Shown here: piece by piece, positions 8,936 through 19,505 of the stretch | Layout of the letters: each line of letters starts with the position of its first letter | How positions within the stretch are numbered: the stretch's first letter is position 1 | Source: Owenia fusiformis | Taxonomy: Eukaryota > Annelida > Polychaeta > Sabellida > Oweniidae | Assembly (NCBI GenBank): GCA_903813345.2 | Contig: CAIIXF020000109.1 | Location: 1 to 28,183 of the forward strand | DNA length: 28,183 bases | Direction of reading: 5' to 3' | The notes under the pieces: generated by a model | The model's input: only the letters and a program-made list of their open reading frames with translations | Told to the model about the DNA's origin: nothing | Database searches by the model: none | Position numbers and translations under genes: made by a program

Positions 8936-11775
8936 TACATTGTACCTCACAGTCTCGATATTCGGATTGTGATGACTAATCTCGGCAAATCAGCAACTGG
9001 AAATACACAAATGATACTTTTTCAAACCAATGATACTTTTGAAATTTCATTTGAATTGTTCAACTTATATTTCAATAAATAGAGGAGTTTCCATATTCCA
9101 TATTGCTTTGAAATCTCGCCAATGTTATTTAGAGGTCATTTACATGACTTTATAAAAAAAACATTGGCAACATCCCCATTGACACAATGCTAAGATTCTT
9201 TAAAACCTTGGTTTATTCGTTGGCAACCACAAATTTGTGACTAATCATTATATACGTTGACACGGGTCATCCCATGGTATGCAATAGTTTCAGACAGATT
9301 GAACCAACACTTTTTCATGAATCATTAAATAAAGTAACTATTGCGAATATATAATATGGAGAGCTATGGCCAACTGGCCCAAGAAAAACGAAGAATGACA
9401 AGGGTGACATCTATAATTTCAGCTTTATTCAATTTTTTTCAGCTATTAATTCAGGATTAAATCAAGGATTTCGCCATCTACTTTTAGTATTTTATGTTTT
9501 CCGTCCCTTTTACGCCCACGTTTTACTTTCGTTCAATAATTACATGGTATTCAAAGTCAATAGATCTCATATTTCCACATATCATCAGATATAGTTTTAA
9601 AGAAAAAATAACAATGTGGGAACACCTTTACGTCAATGCTATATTTAAATTGTATTCATTTTTTTATCATAAATAGAATAAACACATACAATGCAGCTGT
9701 AAGATACAGTCAGTTTAAGTTTTTAAAGTCACACACATTTCCCGTTTTTTCGACCTTCAGTTATCAAAATACGTGACTTATTACCAGTCAAACGTGTAAA
9801 TTGTTTAATAATGTGAACAACCATCACCAGTTATTGCAAAATGAAACATTGATTAATTCATGCTTTGTATGTATAAAGGAATATGGGAATATTATACAAA
9901 TATTGAATTCTGTGGAGTAACATGACAAATGGCGAAGCGGGTCAAGCTAAACTTGAATTCATTTTTATTTTACTCGATCCCAAAGTATGGTTAATTGATA
10001 CCTATTTGGTGGACAAATTTCTGTGATTTTTTACGTTTTCAAATATTTCTAACTTAGTAACATCTGTATTGTGATATAAGAGTGTATTTTGCTCAATTTT
10101 CTTATCGTTGGTCAGACTCTCAAAGTCACAATCATGACTCAAAATATCGGGGAGTTATCTTCCATTATGACTATGCTTCTTCACACTCCTCAAATTGCCC
10201 ATACTAGTCTTGAAGAATTAGTGTTCACACAAGTTGTTCATGCCTCATATTCAACATATAATGTTCACCAGATGAACCACCATTAGGTTCACTAAATTTG
10301 ACTGTTAAACCATCATATGAGAGATCATTATAAGTTTGGTTCCGATGAGGGACTGATCTCAATAGCTTGAGCAAATTTTCAAGGGATACCAAAGGGAGGA
10401 CTGGGAAGCAAATGGACTAGGTTTGACAACAATGCATGGGGGTCCAGGCCTATGGAAATCATTATAAATGAAATGATCCTCCCAGCAATGACGAATACTT
10501 CTGAATAAATGACATCAAGAGTACTGTTCTGCCTCTAGTACAATAAGTTTGAACCAACCATCTAGGCAAGATGAATATGTTTCAGCAGGATATTTTCAAA
10601 TTAACGTCAGTCAAAATTTGCTGACCCGCGGACCACTTTTACTTTTTTTTTATAATTACAATAAAATAAATTGTAAAAGTGATATGTATATAAAACATTG
10701 TCTGTCAATTTAGAATTATACAATGTACATTTGCTGGAAGTTTCAACTGAATTGGTTGAAAAATATTGAAATGACAGACCAATTCCCAGAACTTAGTGAT
10801 CACCTTGTATTTATTATATCATTGAAATGTTTCTCGCTTTCTCATAAGAACCGATCACATGATTAAAATAGTAGGGTGTATTTCATTGTTTTCTGCAGTG
10901 TCCAGCTGCAGCCTCGTTTTCAACTGGGGTGTGTATAGGGGGTCTGCTGTTGATCGAATATTTGATATTTATAAAGAAATAATATTAGGAGAGAATCCAT
11001 GTGCTACAGTAAATGTATTATTATAAGGCAAATGGACTCCACATACTTAACACAATGATTTCTATGACTGAGACACCATTCGGGTACATCCGCATGCTTA
11101 GAAATTCTGTGACCACTTTTTATTTTCAGGTAAACAAGTTGATTTAAAACATATTTATGGTATAAGATTCTTGACTTCTCTTTAGTGATTTCGCAATCTA
11201 CTTTGACCAAAACATTAACTTGACATTTCTGCAATTGGCTAAAGCCAGTATCTGTAAAAGTGCCATCAGAATATTCAAAATTAGCACAAAAATCACATCA
11301 TTGGAATGTGTACCTCTTTCTTATGACCTACTTTCCCATGACTTATTTTAATGTCAATGGAATCCATCATAGGTAGTCAGGGAATTTCTTGAAACATAAT
11401 TGATGCAAAATTGAGAATGTGGAATAAAAGATTAATCATATGTTCTCTGAAAATAAAGTTTGCTGAGGTAAATATGTACAGTATATAACACTTTCAGGAA
11501 GATAGTGAAGATTCACAACGCACAATAATTTTGTAAGACAGTCACCTGGAAAATATTAAGTATTGAAAACAGTTTCGGAAACAATTAGCCTATTAAACGA
11601 CTTAACAAACTTCCATGTAGATAATTCATTTTAAATTGGACTCGAGTCTGGACTAGAGTTTGAAATAAAGGCAAGATGAGACTTGATTGTTTGATCATTT
11701 AAGACACTTCGGGGTTTCAGATGAGGTAGCCTTAAAAAACAGTATAAGTCAAACAAAATAGTGTCAAAATTATGC
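8936..11775. other. Long AT-rich stretch, no gene recognised
   Basis: About 2.8 kb with only short chance-like frames (8864-9082, 9494-9676, 10089-10286 on plus; 11004-11234 on minus). None shows a family motif, and none is part of a longer interrupted frame that I could follow. Two modest hairpins are present: 9118-9168 (listed separately) and CACTTTTAC 10634-10642 with GTAAAAGTG 10673-10681. Confidence 0.6.
9118..9168. repeat. Small imperfect hairpin
   Basis: GCCAATGTT at 9118-9126 pairs perfectly with AACATTGGC at 9160-9168, and inside it GTCAT pairs with ATGAC around a TTAC loop. The middle is an asymmetric AT-rich internal loop. The size recalls a miRNA precursor, but the large internal loop argues against that; a tiny transposon relic is as likely. 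Confidence 0.35.
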
Positions 11776-12464
11776 AAAGAATGGGTATCGATATGGCGAA
11801 ATTTTTGAACACACGTTTCTCTTAAACCAGTCATCAAAAATTTCTAAAAATCTTACAAATTTTGAATGGTAACAATATAATGTCATCTATATTGTTTTAA
11901 AAAACACATCAAACACTTGTTTTGTTCTTGGTATCATGTTTCCAGAGTGAAATGAAACATCTTTCCGAACCTCATTGGAACAAAACGACATAAACACTAC
12001 ATCTTTGGGTCTCTCAATATTGTAATTGTACAAAGAAAATTTTGGTTGATTTTAAAAAAGTAAGTTATTAATGAAATAAAAGTTTTTTCTAGATTTTTTA
12101 TCTATTTTGGGGGGATTTTGTTTTAATTTTTTGAATACTTTTTTAAAATCAACCAAAAATTCCTTTGTATAACTTTAATATTGAGAGGTCTAAAAACATG
12201 TTGTATATGTTATTTTGTTCCAACAAGGTTCGGAAAGACATTTTATTTCATTCTGAAGAATTGGTATAAAGGAGCAAAAACAATTGCACAAAAAATGTTA
12301 ACAAAAACAGTTATATAAAATATTTCTAAATAATTTTCGCATTAAATTGTTGTAAATCAGTCAACATGACATAAAATACCATGTTTTTTACGGAATGTTT
12401 TCAATGATTGGTTTAAGAGAAAAACATTGTTGAATCCAGTTCTCCATATCGATACCTATCCTTT
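11776..12464. mobile_element. Foldback element family A, copy 2 (uninterrupted)
   Basis: The reference copy for the family: 689 bp, starting AAAGAATGGGTATCGATATGG and ending with the inverted CCATATCGATACCTATCCTTT. The left arm (to about 12060) and right arm (from about 12140) are complementary over almost their whole length, leaving a short T-rich centre. Each arm holds TTTCCGAACC or its complement, and GGTTTAAGAG or its complement, in mirrored positions. The continuous stretch from AACATGTTGTATATG into TTATTTTGTTCCAAC supplies the empty site for the mariner-like insertion in copy 1. No ORF of interest; the 11631-11837 minus frame runs across the boundary and is not credible as a gene. Confidence 0.85.
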
Positions 12465-12566
12465 CCATAAAGGTCAAACCACTTGTTTCACGAATGATTT
12501 CAAGGCAAAGATGTGTTGACGAGAATGAAAACTACTCTATGTAACTCGAAATAACTAGTTTCTTTT

Positions 12567-13256
12567 AAAGGACCACGGACAGTATTGCAACAGATTTCAG
12601 TCCTATGTTGGATTTTGGCTATTTTCTGAGGATTTTAACAGATGCATGTGTTAGACCATCCTTAACTCCAGGACAAGTAGCCAAAGAAATAATAAAATAA
12701 TTTGGACTTTAAGACAGGGAGGGTGCAAACACTCAATCAACATTTTTTCTGTAATGTTGTCCTGATTTCCAGTCCTTTAAACATCTGTTTTTTCAATATT
12801 TGTTGCATTAACATGTTGTGTTTTGAGACACGGTTAACATCTTTAAAGGAAATATGATTCATGCTGGGGTTTTAAAGATATCATGACTAAAATTAAGCTG
12901 AAAACAATATATCACATGAGTTTTCCCTATGTGAAAATAACATAAGGAATATTGTTTTTCACTTTGTCCAAATGAATCATATTTCAATTAAAAAGGTTGA
13001 CTATGTCTACAAATGCAACATATTGATGCACCAAACATTGAAAAAACATATGTGAAAATGGCAACATTTCAGGAAAAACGTTTATGGGGTGTTTGCACCT
13101 TCCCTGTCTCAAAGTCCAAATCATTTTGTCACCTCTATAAGGGCTCGATTTGGTTAATGCATTGACCTAACATATGCACCTGTTCAAATCCCCAATCGAT
13201 AGCCGAAATCCAACATGACAGTTTGAAATCAGTTGTGATACCTTCCGTGGTTCTTT
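12567..13256. mobile_element. Second foldback element (family E), 690 bp
   Basis: The left end AAAGGACCACGGA and the right end on minus AAAGAACCACGGA begin a long imperfect inverted repeat covering about 300 bp per arm. Mirrored landmarks are ATGTTGGATTTTGGCTAT (12610 area) with ATAGCCGAAATCCAACAT (13199 area); AATTTGGACTTTAAGACAGG with its complement near 13110; and AAATATGATTCAT (12848 area) with ATGAATCATATTT (12971 area). The left arm holds short insertions relative to the right. There is no ORF. Like family A it starts AAAG and ends CTTT but shares no other sequence with it. The flanks TTTCTTT and CTTTG do not give a clear target-site duplication. Confidence 0.8.
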
Positions 13257-13510
13257 CTTTGATTAGTTTTAAGACCACATAAACACCTTTTGCAATATAA
13301 GAATATCTAATGATGCTTGAATTAAAACATACGCTGTATGAACACTTTTTATACTCAAATATTTTAATGATTTATCCCACATACCCCGAAACACAAGTAG
13401 CTATAGTGACCATATTTTTCATCAAAGTTGAGAAGAGTCGATGACATTTGGCATTCTAATTCGACAGTCACTGTATTTAACACCTCCTGTGAAAATTTGA
13501 ATGAAAATGG

Positions 13511-13611
13511 GGGGTAAGCGTTTTATAGTTGATCAAGAACGCCATATGTGCAAAGTATTGTTGTGAATTTTCGAATTTGGTGTTGGATTACGGTACTCAT
13601 ACCTTAATATG
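13511..13611 (+). repeat. Dispersed ~100-bp repeat F, copy 1
   Basis: GGGGTAAGCGTTTTATAGTT through ATTACGGTACTCATACC is shared with 16195-16277 on the same strand. This copy has about 11 extra bases (around TTTTCGAA) in the middle. Outside these limits the two loci differ. No coding signal. Confidence 0.75.
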
Positions 13612-13762
13612 AGACCTAAAATTGTCTGCTAGTTGGCCAGAGACCAATATTCTAGCAGAATTTGAGAACAGAATCGATTTTTTCGTTCTGCGCAAACAAT
13701 CAACCCTTCTGTGAATATAAGAATGGTCATACGAGGCCCGTGGAGGGTCATGAATGAAAGAA

Positions 13763-14904
13763 CACTACGGGCAAATTATTGATATGACGCGCCAATTTCG
13801 TCTTATGCTTTTCACTCTAAAACCTACCGCTAGGTGTTCACGCGCTCCCGGTCTATACTTCTTGTAAAACCCGCTTTCTTGGTGAGCAGAATAGAATTGC
13901 TTAAAATTAACAGATTTTTCTGATTTTTTCAATGGTGGCACTAGGGGGTTTCTACTGCATGTTTATCTAAATTATAAGTTGCTATGGTGTCAAATGTTTT
14001 CGTCATCTTTCTGTAAATAACCTTGAAAACATCGTGAGTGCAAAATTATTGCGTCAAAAAGGCATGTTCAGGTTGGTCGCAGGAGAAGCCGTTTTACACC
14101 ACTGTTCTTGGACGGATTCCAAAAATAACTTCACGACAGTAATCATTATGAATGTAAGTATTAAAGTAATTAAATTCACATCCATACTATGATTGTAAGT
14201 TATGTTTTCTTATGTCTAAATATCGAGGAATGAACTGCGCTGGCAGTCAGAAATAAACTTTTGATGATTGAACCGTTCAGTGAATGGATTTTTAAATAGA
14301 TTTCAGATTCATGATCATATTAATATGTAGATTAGAGGGTCTTTATTTTATAATTCTATGATCTAAATGTACTGAGTAGTGGGTGCATCAACATTACGCG
14401 TTGGCAACGATTTTCTCAAGTGAAATCGGACGAAGCTCACGCGTAAATATTGACCAACGTTTGTGTTTACACAGTCGTATTTCAAAACTAAAGCATTATT
14501 TTAAAAATCTAAAACGATACGATTGTGATTTAGAGTTTCTAGTTTTTGAAAATGTGAATTTAAATTAATTTTATTTATAAATGAAAAAATGAACCAAGGG
14601 TGAAAGTATGACTATCCATAGACGTCCTTGGACTATCAAATCGTTCGTTTTAATGACTTGACCAAATGTAGCAAAATGTAGCAAACTGGGAAGTACATTA
14701 TAAACATACGACTTTTACACACGCGCGGACGTATAAGAGCCAGATAAGTACAACTGTGCACGTTCTCCAAATAAAAGGTCTCAATCTTTCTCCATTGACG
14801 GTAACATAATAATTCTGCACCTGGAGATGCAACATTTCGTCCAGTGCGATCGTGATCAGCGCACCTAGCGGATGGTGCGTCATATCAATAATTTGCCCGT
14901 AGTG
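13763..14904. mobile_element. Putative element bounded by a 32-bp inverted pair (G)
   Basis: 13763-13794 and 14873-14904 are inverted repeats matching at 31 of 32 positions; the left copy starts CACTACGGGCAAATTATTG. Farther in, CCGCTAGGTG occurs in both arms, after a ~35-bp spacer on the left and after 2-3 bases on the right, so the arms extend unequally. Outside the 32 bp similarity fades quickly. This could be a 1.14-kb TIR element or two inverted copies of a smaller repeat. The minus frame 14698-14928 (76 codons) starts just outside the right copy; it reads smoothly but matches no family known to me. Confidence 0.5.
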
Positions 14905-15080
14905 GAAAGCCCTCTGAAATTCTGTCAAAATTGCAGGTTATTTCTTCATTTTTTGCTAAAATTACATAATTTTGAGGGCACATATCTCACTGAAATTGCT
15001 ACAATGTAGAGATTTTTCATTTTTACAGGCTAGATACAGGTGTCAGGTCAACAGAAACAGTAAGCATGTGTGATTTTTAA

Positions 15081-15099
15081 ATTGCTACATTGTAGCAAT
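15081..15099. repeat. Perfect 19-bp palindrome
   Basis: ATTGCTACATTGTAGCAAT is perfectly self-complementary around its central base. A partly degraded relative, ATTGCTACAATGTAGAGAT, lies at 14995-15013. Both are followed by a TACAGGTGT-type phrase (15046 and 15114 areas), suggesting two short units of one repeat. Confidence 0.7.
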
Positions 15100-15221
15100 A
15101 TTTATTTCAAAATACAGGTGTGGGGGAAACTGCAATTAAGTTATATTTGGTCGAAAATGGCCAAATTTCAGTCAACATCCTCGGGACTAAGGGCCTTTGT
15201 CGTAGATCTATCTCACACGCG

Positions 15222-15480
15222 CCAATCCTGTATAAATCCTGACACAGGATATGTTCAGGATATGCACACAGTGTGCCAATCCTGTATGTATCCAGGCGTC
15301 AGGGTCCATACAGGATTCGCTCACAGCGAGCATATCCTGTATGAATCTTGACTCAGGATACGTACTGCGTACAGGATTCGCACAATACGTGCATATCCTG
15401 TATGAATCCAGGTGTCAGGATACGAACAGGATTGGCACGCTGCGTGCATATCCTATGAATCCTGATGTCAGGATTCATTG
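15222..15480. repeat. Palindrome array with alternating hairpins (P1)
   Basis: Two hairpin types alternate. Type 1: GCACACAGTGTGC (15264-15276), GCTCACAGCGAGC (15319-15331), GCACAATACGTGC (15380-15392), GCACGCTGCGTGC (15435-15447), centres 55, 61 and 55 bp apart. Type 2 between them: AATCCTGTATG-type left arms pair with CATACAGGATT-type right arms around TCCTGA/TCAGGA inner arms. Overlapping small frames on both strands (15070-15351, 15251-15514, 15353-15541) are a by-product of the repeated, stop-poor units and are not genes. No flanking TIR or target-site duplication could be identified. Confidence 0.8.
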
Positions 15481-16194
15481 TATTCATACGCATTTTTGCT
15501 GTGTTAGTCAATGATGCAACTCTTAGTAGAAGGTGTGCCATTTAGGGAATGAAAGCTGTTTGTCAGACGTATCATTTTCTTCAATAAACTCAGAGATAGC
15601 AAGGTTAGATTTGTGATGTCACAGTGGCAAAGTTAGACTAGCATATTTAGACGTATTTGGGGTAGGGCAAATTAACCCTTTCTAGCCTAAATGGATAAAT
15701 TTTTCACATATTCAGCCAGTTCCGACGTTTTTATGCATTTTTGAACTAAAAATGATATTTTCTGCCAAAAAAAGTTGCAAGGACAAAATTCGGTGTGATG
15801 TCATTAAACATTAAGGTATGATGTTCAATATCTATCCTCCAAATGGTATGACCCCTATATAGTCCATTTAAAAACCTGTGGTATTGTTCTAAATAACGCC
15901 TTAGTTGGCTTCTAGGGTACCTAGTATGCCACTATTTGGTATCAAAATAAAGCTAGAGGAGGAGTTCAACTTTCATTTGAATTACGAAAATAACGATGTA
16001 GGTCAAAATAGTTCCGACGTGATCATGTTTACTACGCGTTTGCCCGTCATCTCAGAATTGAGGAAACAGTAGCAAAACCGAGTTACAATAAATGGATGCT
16101 GATGTCTCAAAAAGTAACCTGACTCCCTATAATTTGTTGTAGATCAATCGAACCCCTATATGAACAGGTACATTTTGATATATAGCACTATTGG

Positions 16195-16277
16195 GGTAAG
16201 CGTTTTATAGTTGATCACGAAGGCCATATGTGCAAAGTAATCTTGTGAATTTGGTGTTGGATTACGGTACTCATACC
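16195..16277 (+). repeat. Dispersed ~100-bp repeat F, copy 2
   Basis: Same sequence as 13511-13611 with a short central deletion. Its right end runs into the perfect 16-bp palindrome CATACCATATGGTATG (16272-16287), which also begins the duplicated unit that follows. Confidence 0.75.
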
Positions 16278-16281
16278 ATAT

Positions 16282-17240
16282 GGTATGACTCCACCATTGT
16301 TTTGCCGTTTTACTACATGCCACAATCAACCTCACTGCCAGCATATCAAACCAGGCCCATTTTCCATCAAACTTGGCCCAACTACTACCAGGTGGATGTC
16401 TTTCAAAAATCAAGTTGGCATGGTTACCAAAGCCTAATAGTTGCCATGGCAACCGTGGAAATGGGGTAAAAAATGAGAGCAAAAAGCACCAAAAACCACC
16501 ATATTGGCACTAATTTATAAAATATTTCTAGACATATACATTTTCTTAAACTTTTATATCATCTTAGACACTTCTAGACAACAAAAATTGGGGGTAGGTT
16601 TACCACTTCGATTTTTTTCTAGGCTTGGTCAAAGTAAAACTACGAAAAAAGCACTCATTTTCACTTTTGAATCACCTATTATCGCCCAAATGGCTATATT
16701 TTTTCAAGGTCAAGGTCGCCATATTAAAAGTAGAATTACGGAGATAAATTTGCTCTTCAGACAATGTTTGATGGCTTTTCTTCACCACGGAACAAAGATC
16801 TTTGAGCTGGTATGCCCATTTCCATGAGATGATATACGTGAAAGAGGAACTGTGTCTTTAAATGTCATCAAAACTTAATGCCAACACGTGAAATGGCCAG
16901 TTCGCACTACTTTTGGTGTAATAATTCCATAATGGAGACATGTTTTCTGATTCTGTTTTTGGGTAATTGAGACATTTCTGATAAAAATGGTATCCAAAAA
17001 CATGACATTTTGAATAAAACGGGGCCAAAAACGACCCCTGAAGATGCCTGGATTGTTTGAGATTTTGGTGTTTTTCACTGGCCTGAAAAATGGATGGGGT
17101 AGGGGAGTGACACACCTTTTGGGCTTATTCAAGTTAGCATTTTAATCAAATGAATGGTCACACGTTTGGTACCATCTTAAAGCTTGTCACGTCCGCTTTA
17201 ATTTGGTACCCATATCATGAGGTCAGACGCTATATTGTAA
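16282..17240 (+). repeat. Tandem duplication H, first unit (~0.96 kb)
   Basis: GGTATGACTCCACCATTG starts this unit at 16282 and the second at 17303. The first unit ends near GACGCTATATTG at about 17237. It contains a ~384-bp segment (about 16529-16912) that is missing from unit 2, including TCAAGGTCAAGGTCGCC, a phrase common in molluscan intergenic repeats as I recall it. Open frames occur on both strands (16156-16482 minus, 16504-16827 plus, 16858-17132 minus) and two of them recur in the second unit simply because the DNA is repeated. None has a recognisable domain. Confidence 0.8.
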
Positions 17241-17262
17241 CGTCACGATGGTACCAAACGAT
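17163..17262. repeat. 14-bp inverted pair at the unit junction
   Basis: CGTTTGGTACCATC near 17164 and GATGGTACCAAACG near 17249 are perfect complements about 70 bp apart. The first is part of the duplicated unit H (it recurs near 17831 as TGTTTGGTACCATC). The second lies just beyond the end of unit 1, in the ~60 bp that separates the two units. Confidence 0.65.
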
Positions 17263-17302
17263 CATAAATTAAAAATTAAGCATCAAAATGTGGCAAAATA
17301 AT

Positions 17303-17905
17303 GGTATGACTCCACCATTGTTTTGACGTTTTACTACATGCCACAATCAACCTCACTGCCAGCATATAAAACCAGGCCCATTTTTCATCAAACTTGGCCC
17401 AACTACTACCGGGTGGATGTCCTTCAAAAATCAAGTTAGCATGGTTACCAAAGCCTAATAGTTGCCATGGCAACCGTAGAAATGGGGTAAAAAATGAGAG
17501 CTAAAAAGCACCCAAAACCACCATATTGGTACTAATTTATAAATTATTTCGCACTACATTTGGTGTAATAATTCCATAATGGAGACATATTTTCTTATTC
17601 AGCACTAATTAGTGTATCTGTTTTTAGGTAATTGAGACATTTCTGATAAAAATGGTATCCAGAAACATGATATTTTGAATAAAACGGGGCCAGAAAACGA
17701 CCCCTGAATATACCTGGATTATTTGAGATTTTGGTGTTTTTCACTGGCCTGAAAAATGGATGGGGTAGGGGAGTGACACGCCTTTTGGGCTTATTCAAGT
17801 TAGCATTTTAATCAAATGAATGGCCACATGTTTGGTACCATCTTAAAGCTTGTCACGTCCTCTTCAATTTGGTACCCATATCATGAGGTCAGACGCTATA
17901 TTGAG
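17303..17905 (+). repeat. Tandem duplication H, second unit (internally deleted)
   Basis: Aligns with 16282-17238 with few substitutions but lacks ~384 bp: AATTATTTC at 17542-17550 joins directly to GCACTACATTTGGTG, which in unit 1 is the sequence from about 16914. A TTC shared by both breakpoints suggests microhomology-mediated loss, or insertion in unit 1. A short extra segment (TTCAGCACTAATTAGTGTATC area, 17597-17620) is unique to this unit. Ends at GACGCTATATTG, 17905. Confidence 0.8.
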
Positions 17906-19505
17906 TCCCTAAGTGATATTTAAAATTCGAGACGCAACCCCTATGTTAAATATAGTGTCCGGATGAAGGTTATGTATAGGGGAACACAGAAATATAGTCA
18001 TTGTATGGGCTATTTCGTTCGAAAATGGCGATATGTACCCCAGAACTTGAATTTTGTGAATTTTTTCAATATTTTTCAATGAATTACCATAGCAACACCT
18101 AAACCTTTGTGCCAATCAGATCAACGCTGTGTTTAAGGAATCCACATTGTAAGAAATGTCACTTTATGTTACTTCACTTCGCCCTATATTCATGTAATGT
18201 ATACTGTAATTTAATTAAATGTATTATTTATATTAATTTGGCTCTCAAGTTGGAGGAAATAATAAGAGGTTGTGTCACTCCCAATATAATGATTCCTGTT
18301 GACACCAATGTGAAATTGCAAATCTCCTGTTCTAAACACAGCTCTAAAGCTGATCGGGTATCTGAAGTAGACTAATTATAGCGCTTGTTTTGTATGCACG
18401 CTATTACACATTACTGTATTGATTCATGGACTTTTTGTTTGCAGTTACGTTGTGAAAAACATTGCTTGCTTAAACTCTTCGATGTCCAAATGACATTAAT
18501 TCTTCCATTAATAATAATTTATTCATAAATACTAATAATAACTAATGATTTATTATAATACAAACTTACAATATCTAACATCAACTCTGCACTGTACTGC
18601 TTCTCACGATAGGCGTCCTTTATGCTACAGAGGTGTTTTGATTTGATTTTGATGTAACCGCTAACTTATTCTTTTCTTTTCAGATCAATGTTTCTTTGTC
18701 AAGTTCTGCCGACAACTGACAACAGAATGTATATATTCGTATTGTATATCGAACACGCGGTATAAGGTAAAATAAATATGACCTTATATGGTATATAACA
18801 CTTGACGACGTTGTAGAAGAATGTCCTGATTATTGAGAAATACGTTCTAAAAAGAAATTATTAATCGATAGAAAGGTGGAAATGTCAAGTATAAAGACGT
18901 GATTAATTTGGCCAATTACAGTTTTGCTTAGAAATAACCGATTCCCTTCCCCAAAAATCTCGTTTGTAGCCTGATTAAAATGAAAATTTGAACAATATCT
19001 AAAATAAAAGTTGTTATGATATTGTATTCAGTTTAAGTTTTCCACATTTTGCAAGTCTATGTAGTTCCCAGTTTCCTACATTCAATCAACAAAAACTTTA
19101 ATCAAACTTTTATTTGAAAGTATTACTTGTGTGAACATTTTCAACTTTTCTACGTCGGGATTTCGTTTAAATCTTTTCCCGCCTGCCATTTTGACTTACA
19201 CTGAACGAAAACAAAATTCTGGGAGCTTGGAATATCGTTAAAAATGACAGCGTGGTTATATTTATTTATGACCTGAGCTGTGATGAAGAAAAAAGCTTAA
19301 AAGGCAGAATTCAGGTAGAACGTCGGTAGATATGAGATTCATCTGTTAATTGTTGTCGGATTTGGATATAGGATTTATCCCGCGGAAAAATACACATTTT
19401 TCGCTCGGGATACTTAAAATCTCCCGGTACCAAAATATCCGAGTACCCTTAACATATAGTAAACTGGGAAAGTATTTCGATTCTAACGCTTTGCTTTCAT
19501 AGATG
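17906..19505. other. AT-rich stretch with one weak coding candidate
   Basis: No repeat family seen elsewhere in the window extends here. The plus frame 18109-18375 is listed separately. A pyrimidine-rich acceptor-like string ending TTTTCAG lies at about 18666-18683 and an AATAAA follows near 18773. Both occur by chance in AT-rich DNA. The rest has no visible structure. Confidence 0.5.
18109..18375 (+). CDS. Uncertain open frame, 88 codons, no known domain
   Basis: An 88-codon frame beginning with Met and ending in a stop at 18373-18375. I do not recognise it. The second half (about residues 46-88) has a mixed composition with charged and polar residues (starting LKLEEIIRGC), unlike the Phe/Ile/Asn-rich chance frames elsewhere in the window. 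The first half is Cys/Tyr/Ile/Asn-rich and looks random. If anything here is coding, the latter part could be an exon entered from an upstream acceptor, but no clear splice pair was found. Most likely a chance ORF. Confidence 0.12.
   Translation: MPIRSTLCLRNPHCKKCHFMLLHFALYSCNVYCNLIKCIIYINLALKLEEIIRGCVTPNIMIPVDTNVKLQISCSKHSSKADRVSEVD

Noticed and set aside
10089-10286. 65-codon plus ORF with fairly protein-like composition
   Set aside because: Isolated, no domain, no flanking splice signals, and similar lengths occur many times by chance in 28 kb.
13142-13195. tRNA-like strings: TGGTTAATGCATTG (A-box-like) and GTTCAAATCCC (B-box-like) with near-tRNA spacing
   Set aside because: The candidate T-arm and acceptor stems do not pair, and the segment is part of the right arm of foldback element E. 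The left arm does not keep the motifs. No tRNA or SINE called.
13932-13955. GGCACTAGGGGG resembles a CTCF core site
   Set aside because: A single partial match with no conserved context; not enough to call a regulatory site.
15070-15541. Several overlapping ORFs on both strands (up to 93 codons)
   Set aside because: They are translations of the hairpin array P1, whose units happen to lack stops in several frames. No domain, and open in both directions.
16156-17798. ORFs repeated in both units of duplication H (for example a frame with WQLLGFGNHANLIF)
   Set aside because: Their recurrence follows from DNA duplication, not protein conservation. Frames are short, cross unit junctions and lack any known motif.
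18666-18778. Pyrimidine-rich acceptor (TTTTCAG) followed by AATAAA, a possible terminal exon
   Set aside because: Both signals are frequent in AT-rich DNA, and the frame after the acceptor stops within 12 codons. No donor partner found.
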